From assembly GCF_029233945.1 (NCBI RefSeq), contig NZ_JARGOQ010000023.1, positions 1-47,027 of the forward strand: a stretch of 47,027 nt of DNA, written 5' to 3'. The translations under genes and the position numbers were made by a program. The stretch comes from Sneathiella sp. Lineage in GTDB: Bacteria > Pseudomonadota > Alphaproteobacteria > Sneathiellales > Sneathiellaceae. How positions within the stretch are numbered: the stretch's first letter is position 1; each line of letters starts with the position of its first letter. Below, piece by piece: positions 42,619 to 47,027 of this stretch. The notes under the pieces were generated by a model. It saw only the letters and a program-made list of their open reading frames with translations, had not been told where the DNA came from and made no database searches.

Positions 42619-43937
42619 TCGATCCTTCCACTTCCTCCCAGCTGTATGATGCGATGGCGACGCGCTGGGCGCTGCCCAAAGCGCTGATGGGCGGGACGCT
42701 GGCCATGCGGGCGGCGGGCACGCGCTATCTGCCGCGCCACCCGGCGGAAAACAGCGCCATCTATACGGAGCGGGCGAGCCGCTCGGTGCTGCGCAATCAT
42801 TTCCGCCGCACGGTAACAAAGCTTGTGGGCCGCATCTTTGCGGAACCCTTGATTATATCCGAGGATATGCCGGGCGAACTGGTGGCAATTTTGCGCAATA
42901 TCGATCTTGTGGGGCGGGGCCTGAATGTCTTCGCCCGCGACTGGTTCGAGGATGCGATGGTTTCCGGCCTGTCCCATGTGCTGGTGGATTTCCCGGCGGC
43001 GGCGGGCGGTCAGTCCCTGGCCGAGGAACGCGAGCGCGGCGCGCGGCCCTATGCGGTGCATATCCGCGCCGATCAGCTGATTGCGGCGCAATGGGACAGC
43101 CGGGGCGGCGACAAGGTGTTGACCCAGATCCGCATCCGCGAGAAAGCGCTCCGCTATCACGGGTTTGAGGAGCGGGAGGAAGAGCAGATCCGGGTGATCG
43201 AGCCCGACCGCTGGCGTCTCTACCGGCAGGATAAAAAAGGCGTCTGGCAGGAGGTGGAGGCGGGGGAGAATACCCTCGGCCGCATCCCGCTCGTCACCCT
43301 GTACACCGCGCGGACGGGCTTTTTGCAAGCCGAGCCGCCGCTTGAGGATTTGGCCTTCCTCAATCTGGAGCATTACCAGATCAGATCGGATCAGCGCAAC
43401 GCCCTCAATGTCGCGTCCTTCCCGATTTTGGCGGCGAGCGGTTATAATCCGGAGATCGACGGCCCGATCGAGGTCGGCCCCAACAAGGTGCTGACCACCA
43501 GCGAGAGCGAGGGCAAATATTACTATGTGGAAAGCTCCGGCGCGGCGCTGGAGGCGGGCGCGCGGGAGTTGGAGGCATTGGAGAAAGCCATGCTCTTGTT
43601 CGGCCTGCAATTTGAAACGCCAAAAGAGAGGGAGACGGCAACGGGTCGGGCGCTGGATGCCGCCGATGCGCTCTCTCCGCTATCCGCCATGGCGATGAAT
43701 CTGGAGGATAGCCTCAACGCCATGCTGTCGCTGTTTGCGGGCTGGCTGGAAATGCCGCTCACCGGCAGTATCGGCGTCAGCACCAAATCGGGCGCGGCGC
43801 AAAATAGCGCGCGCGATCTTGATTTCCTTCTGGAGGCGCGGCGCCTCGGCGATGTGAGCGGGGAGGAGCTGATCCGCGAAGCGAAGGCGCGCGGGCTTCT
43901 CTCCGACAGTCTCAAGGTGAACGCCGCCGCAAAATAA
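42615..43937 (+). CDS. Phage portal-like protein (DUF4055)
   Basis: A 440-residue protein of the DUF4055 family, a group of tailed-phage portal proteins forming the DNA gateway of the head. A typical start is MGGTLAMRAAGTRYLP and ENSAIYTERASRSVLRNHF. The middle has GLSHVLVDFPAA and LVTLYTARTGFL followed by PPLEDLAFLNLEHYQIRSD, and the C-terminus carries a helical stretch with LEDSLNAMLSLFAGWL. Size, and position between the terminase and scaffold genes, fit a portal. No frameshift is seen. A terminator hairpin follows 30 bp after its stop. Confidence 0.87.
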   Translation: MIDPSTSSQLYDAMATRWALPKALMGGTLAMRAAGTRYLPRHPAENSAIYTERASRSVLRNHFRRTVTKLVGRIFAEPLIISEDMPGELVAILRNIDLVGRGLNVFARDWFEDAMVSGLSHVLVDFPAAAGGQSLAEERERGARPYAVHIRADQLIAAQWDSRGGDKVLTQIRIREKALRYHGFEEREEEQIRVIEPDRWRLYRQDKKGVWQEVEAGENTLGRIPLVTLYTARTGFLQAEPPLEDLAFLNLEHYQIRSDQRNALNVASFPILAASGYNPEIDGPIEVGPNKVLTTSESEGKYYYVESSGAALEAGARELEALEKAMLLFGLQFETPKERETATGRALDAADALSPLSAMAMNLEDSLNAMLSLFAGWLEMPLTGSIGVSTKSGAAQNSARDLDFLLEARRLGDVSGEELIREAKARGLLSDSLKVNAAAK

Positions 43938-43967
43938 CTGTTTCGAAATTTTATGTCATCCATCAGG

Positions 43968-43988
43968 GCCCCGTTTCGGGGCTTTTTT
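43968..43988 (+). terminator. Intrinsic terminator between portal and scaffold genes
   Basis: GCCCCG (43968-43973), TTT loop, CGGGGC (43977-43982) and T6 (43983-43988) form a textbook terminator, located inside the phage head operon and only 13 bp before the next start codon. Confidence 0.85.
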
Positions 43989-44001
43989 ATTGAGGTTTTC
44001 C

Positions 44002-44706
44002 ATGTTTGATTTTCCCAATGACGTGACCGATCTAAACGCGGTGCCGGAGCCGTATCGCGGGCTCTACCAACCGGGGGAGGAGGGTTTCACGCTCAATCCC
44101 GTGCTTGCCGAGAAGCTGGATGTGTCCGGCCTGCTCTCGGCGCTGGAGAAGGAGCGCGGCAATGCGCAAGCCTTTGAAAAAGAGCTGAAAGCCTGGCAGG
44201 CGCTCGGTCCCGATCCCGAGACCGCCTGGGCCGACAGGCAGAAGGCGCTTACCGCGGAATTTACCGAACAGTTTGACACGCTCCTGACCGCGAAAGACGC
44301 TGAGATTGCCCGCCTTAAAGAGCTGAACGCCGACTTCCTGATCACGACCCGCGCGACGGAGGCCCTGTTCAAGGCGGGGGGCAGTGTCGAATTGCTGATG
44401 CCGCATATCCGCGCGGCCGTCACCTTGATTGAGGAAGAGGGCGCACCGGTCTTGCGAATAATGGATACCGATGGCTCCTTCCGGGAGACGGCGGAAGGGG
44501 TGGCCATGACGGTGGAAGATCTGGTGGCGGAGATGCGGAGCTCCCCCGTTTTTGCCCGCGCCTTCAACCCGACCGGCAGCAAGGGGAGCGGCATGGACCC
44601 GAGCGGGGTTCCCGTCAATCTCGCCACCATCAATGGACAGAACCAATGGGCGCTGAATGCCCGGATCGAGGATATCGCCGCCGGGAAGGTGTCGGTCTCC
44701 CTGTAA
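44002..44706 (+). CDS. Phage scaffold-like protein
   Basis: A 234-residue acidic protein directly ahead of the coat gene. Early PEPYRGLYQPGEEGFTL is typical of capsid scaffold proteins of this phage type. Residues 45-125 form an Ala/Glu/Leu-rich helical region (LLSALEKERGNAQAFEKELK), and a C-terminal helix follows. No protease motif (Ser-Lys or Ser-His dyad) is evident. ATG 44002 has TGAGG upstream; a longer TTG start is not supported. It is separated from the portal gene by a terminator. Confidence 0.72.
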   Translation: MFDFPNDVTDLNAVPEPYRGLYQPGEEGFTLNPVLAEKLDVSGLLSALEKERGNAQAFEKELKAWQALGPDPETAWADRQKALTAEFTEQFDTLLTAKDAEIARLKELNADFLITTRATEALFKAGGSVELLMPHIRAAVTLIEEEGAPVLRIMDTDGSFRETAEGVAMTVEDLVAEMRSSPVFARAFNPTGSKGSGMDPSGVPVNLATINGQNQWALNARIEDIAAGKVSVSL

Positions 44707-44787
44707 AGTCCCAAGTCCGCGCGAGGCGGCAAAGGCCCGGGATGGGCTTCTTCGAACTCATAACCCCTCATTTTGGAGACTACGAAA

Positions 44788-45918
44788 ATGGCAAATGATA
44801 TCTCGGCCGCCATGCCGAAAATTCTGGCGCGTGGCCTGATGGCCCTGCGCGAGCAGACCGTGATGCCCCGCCTTGTCAATGGTGATTTCAGCGCCGACGC
44901 GGCGCAGAAGGGCGACACCATCGATGTGATCCTGCCCTCGGATCTCACGGCGGATGACGTGACGCCGGGCACCACCCCACCAACGCCCACCAGCTCGACC
45001 CTGGAGAAAGTGCAGATCGAGCTTTCCAACTGGAAGAAGGCCGATTTCTATCTCACCGATAAGGAGATGATGGAGGTCGAGGCACGCGAAAACTTCATGC
45101 CCGTGCAGGCGAGTGCCGCCATCCGCGCGCTGGCGAATGCCGTCAACCAGTCGATCCATGCCAAATATACCGGCATTTTCGGCCTCGTCGGCACGGCGGG
45201 CGTGACGCCTTTTGCGAGCGATGCCAGTTCCGCGACGGCGGCGCGCAAGCTTCTGATGGAGCAGAAGGCGCCCAAGGAATTCCGCTATGGCGTGCTCGAT
45301 TTCGATGCGGAATCGAACGCGCTCGATCTCGCGGCCTTTGCCGATGCGGACCGGGCAGGCAGCAGCTCCGCCAAGATCGAAGGCGAGATCGGTCGCAAAT
45401 ACGGCATCGACTGGTACAGCGATGATCATGTCGCCACCCATGTCACCGGGGCGGAAGGCACCCCGCTGGTGGACGGCGGATCGCAGACGGGCTCGACGCT
45501 CATCGCCGACGGTTTCACCACCAAGCCGTCCGTCGGTGATATCTTCACCATCGACGGCGATACCCAGCAATATGCGGTGCTGGCGGCGACGGAGCTCTCG
45601 AGTACGGAATCGACCCTCACCATCTCCCCGGCGATTACCTCCGCCCCTGCGGATAACGCGGCAATGACCTTCGTCGATGATCATGTGGTCAATCTGGTGT
45701 TCAACCGTGACGCCTTCGCCTTCGCCAACCGGCCGCTGGCCCACAGTACGCAGGACATGGGGCTCGGCAGCCAGATCCTGTCGATGACCGATCCGGCGAC
45801 GGGCATCTCGCTGCGCCTGGAAGTCTCGCGCCAGTACAAGCAGGTGGTCTGGGAGTTCGACATCCTCTGGGGTGTCGCGCTGGTCCGCCCGGAACTGGCG
45901 GTCCGTCTCGCTGGCTGA
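44788..45918 (+). CDS. P22-like major capsid protein
   Basis: A 376-residue coat protein of the P22 gp5 family (HK97 fold). It begins MANDISAAMPKILARGLMAL and contains LSNWKKADFYLTDKEMMEVE and AANAVNQSIH-type spine-helix sequence. An inserted Ig-like I-domain is present at about residues 215-295 (GFTTKPSVGDIFTIDGDTQQ). The C-terminal SLRLEVSRQYKQVVWEFDIL and GVALVRPELAVRLAG are characteristic. A GGAGA ribosome binding site precedes ATG 44788. A strong terminator follows the stop. Confidence 0.93.
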   Translation: MANDISAAMPKILARGLMALREQTVMPRLVNGDFSADAAQKGDTIDVILPSDLTADDVTPGTTPPTPTSSTLEKVQIELSNWKKADFYLTDKEMMEVEARENFMPVQASAAIRALANAVNQSIHAKYTGIFGLVGTAGVTPFASDASSATAARKLLMEQKAPKEFRYGVLDFDAESNALDLAAFADADRAGSSSAKIEGEIGRKYGIDWYSDDHVATHVTGAEGTPLVDGGSQTGSTLIADGFTTKPSVGDIFTIDGDTQQYAVLAATELSSTESTLTISPAITSAPADNAAMTFVDDHVVNLVFNRDAFAFANRPLAHSTQDMGLGSQILSMTDPATGISLRLEVSRQYKQVVWEFDILWGVALVRPELAVRLAG

Positions 45919-45925
45919 CCGGACC

Positions 45926-45960
45926 GGGGAGCGGTGCGAACTGTCGCCGCTCCCCTTTTT
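45926..45960 (+). terminator. Intrinsic terminator after the coat gene
   Basis: GGGGAGCGG (45926-45934) pairs with CCGCTCCCC (45947-45955) across a 12-nt loop, followed by T5 (45956-45960). It lies immediately after the coat stop codon and upstream of more head genes on the same strand. Confidence 0.9.
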
Positions 45961-45986
45961 CTAAACGCATTAGCAGGAACACATCC

Positions 45987-46457
45987 ATGACCTTGATAAC
46001 CGAAACCGGCAGCGGCGTGGCGGGCGCGACGACATATGTCTCGCTGGCTGAGGCGGACAGCCATTTCACCGCGCTCGCCAATGACGACTGGACCAGCGCC
46101 CCGGAAGGACAGCGCGAACAGGCGCTGATCCGGGCGGCCCTGCATATCGACAGCTATCTCTATCCCGGGATGGTGCTGGACTGGGATCAGGGCCTCAAAT
46201 GGCCGAGGAGCAGTGCCTATGACCGGGACGGGCGGGCCATGACGGGGATCCCCCACGCGCTTCGGACCGCCGCGTTGGAGCTTGCCGATATTTTCCTGCG
46301 TGACCCGGCGGGCCTTGATGAACGGCGCATTGCGCGCCAGAAGATCGGCCCGATTGAGGTGTCTTACGAGGAGGGAAAGAAGCGCATGAGCTTTATCTTC
46401 CGCCTGCTGCAACAGATCGGCGCGCGCGTCGCCGACAGCCAGATGATCCGGGGGTGA
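45987..46457 (+). CDS. Phage DnaT-like head-tail connector protein
   Basis: A 156-residue protein of the family annotated as putative DnaT-like ssDNA-binding protein, found between coat and tail genes and thought to be a head-completion adaptor. TYVSLAEADSHFTAL and the helical REQALIRAALHIDSYLYPGM followed by GLKWPRSSAYD are the family pattern. The C-terminal KIGPIEVSYEEGKKRM is also usual. It starts 27 bp after the terminator. The DNA-binding label comes from family naming, not from experiment. Confidence 0.82.
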   Translation: MTLITETGSGVAGATTYVSLAEADSHFTALANDDWTSAPEGQREQALIRAALHIDSYLYPGMVLDWDQGLKWPRSSAYDRDGRAMTGIPHALRTAALELADIFLRDPAGLDERRIARQKIGPIEVSYEEGKKRMSFIFRLLQQIGARVADSQMIRG

Positions 46458-46460
46458 GCC

Positions 46461-46820
46461 ATGCGCAATGACACAATCCGGCAGATGGTGCGCGATCTCT
46501 TCGATACCATCGGCGAGGTGGCACTGAGCGCCACGCTCCGCCAGAAGACACAAGGCGATTATGAGCCCGGCAGCGGGGCGGCGGAGACGACGAGCGATAC
46601 CTCGATCCGGCTGGTTCGGACGGAAAAAAGCCTGAGCGAGGCCCACAACGCCACCGGCACGCCGATTAACCCGTCGCTGCATCACGCGCTGATCGAATGC
46701 GAGGATGTAACGCCGAAGGCTGACGATGACCTGATCATCGGCGCGGAAACATTCACCCTGTTGCAGGCGGTCGCGGTCGATACCGGCGCAGGCATTCTCT
46801 ATGAGGTGAGCTACCAATGA
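46461..46820 (+). CDS. Phage head-closure or tail-connector protein
   Basis: A 119-residue protein in the position of head-closure proteins. It has a short N-terminal helix and then a beta-rich part with VEC-type strands (HHALIECEDVTPKADDDLII) and TLLQAVAVDTGAGILYEVSY, which resembles small stopper proteins. No family name is certain. It starts 3 bp after the preceding stop and overlaps the next ORF by 4 nt (ATGA). Confidence 0.7.
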   Translation: MRNDTIRQMVRDLFDTIGEVALSATLRQKTQGDYEPGSGAAETTSDTSIRLVRTEKSLSEAHNATGTPINPSLHHALIECEDVTPKADDDLIIGAETFTLLQAVAVDTGAGILYEVSYQ

Positions 46821-47027
46821 GCTATCGCAAAATTCAGGCGGCGCTGGACGCGCGGCTTCAGGCCTATCAATCCGACGATGTGGCCTTTCCGGGCGCACCC
46901 TATCACCCCGCCCATGGCAAGAGCTATCTGGAGGTCGCCTTCCTGCCCGCCCCGGCGGAGGGGATATTTTTAGGATCCGGCGCGGTCGAGCTGCATACCG
47001 GCGCGTACCGCATCACCGTCCATGACG
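46817..47027 (+). CDS. Phage tail terminator-like protein (cut by window edge)
   Basis: The first 70 codons of an ORF that runs out of the window. The product begins MSYRKIQAALDARLQAYQSD, then VAFPGAPYHPAHGKSYLEV, a pattern matching DUF4128, a family of tail terminator or completion proteins that caps the tail tube. Its start overlaps the previous stop. It shows that the tail module continues to the right. Confidence 0.72.
   Translation, partial: MSYRKIQAALDARLQAYQSDDVAFPGAPYHPAHGKSYLEVAFLPAPAEGIFLGSGAVELHTGAYRITVHD

Noticed and set aside
44736-44755. Possible terminator before the coat gene
   Set aside because: The stem is only about seven pairs with a mismatch and there is no T-run, unlike the two convincing hairpins on either side.

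Overview
The window looks like a chromosomal segment of a GC-rich alphaproteobacterium. The evidence is an AapJQMP amino-acid transporter, a bactofilin paired with an M23 peptidase, a long GlnE, an AlaX/cysteine synthase/mercaptopyruvate sulfurtransferase operon, an adrenodoxin-type ferredoxin with its reductase, and DUF455 and DUF3971/AsmA-like proteins. I do not assign a genus. No rRNA, tRNA, CRISPR array or insertion sequence was recognised.

Region 1 to 9 kb: a truncated ABC-F ATPase; an ArsR/START-domain pair with a palindrome between its promoter boxes; a SulP transporter without a STAS domain; an unannotated 40-residue membrane ORF; ndk with a clear terminator; a PrlF/YhaV toxin-antitoxin pair in a less GC-rich patch; the bactofilin/M23 pair; then bcp overlapping a DUF455 ferritin-like gene.

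Region 9 to 20.4 kb: an orphan PAS histidine kinase, glnE, a giant AsmA-like envelope protein, tyrS divergent from anmK, and a small alpha/beta hydrolase. These are mostly single genes facing each other.

Region 20.6 to 30.96 kb: a sulfur, Fe-S and cofactor block. cysE, a NifS-like cysteine desulfurase, an adrenodoxin-like ferredoxin and tenA run on the plus strand. A metallophosphoesterase and the ferredoxin reductase face them. Then come PaaX and Crp-type regulators, and a minus-strand series metC-hisI-modB-modC that has no modA.

Region 31 to 39.7 kb: aapJQMP, with a 14-bp perfect stem-loop between aapJ and aapQ. Downstream on the minus strand are an exported cysteine-containing protein and the operon cysK-alaX-sseA-GNAT.

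Region 39.7 to 47 kb: after an AT-rich gap comes the head-assembly end of a tailed prophage or prophage-derived element. It holds a putative regulator, terminase small and large subunits, a DUF4055 portal, a scaffold-like protein, a P22-type coat protein and head-to-tail connector proteins, and it runs off the window edge. No integrase, repressor or attachment site is visible on this side. The scaffold and coat genes lie between two intrinsic terminators, and a diverged direct repeat flanks the gap ahead of the terminase genes. This is the least explained part of the window, but each gene belongs to a known phage family, so I do not claim a wholly new system.
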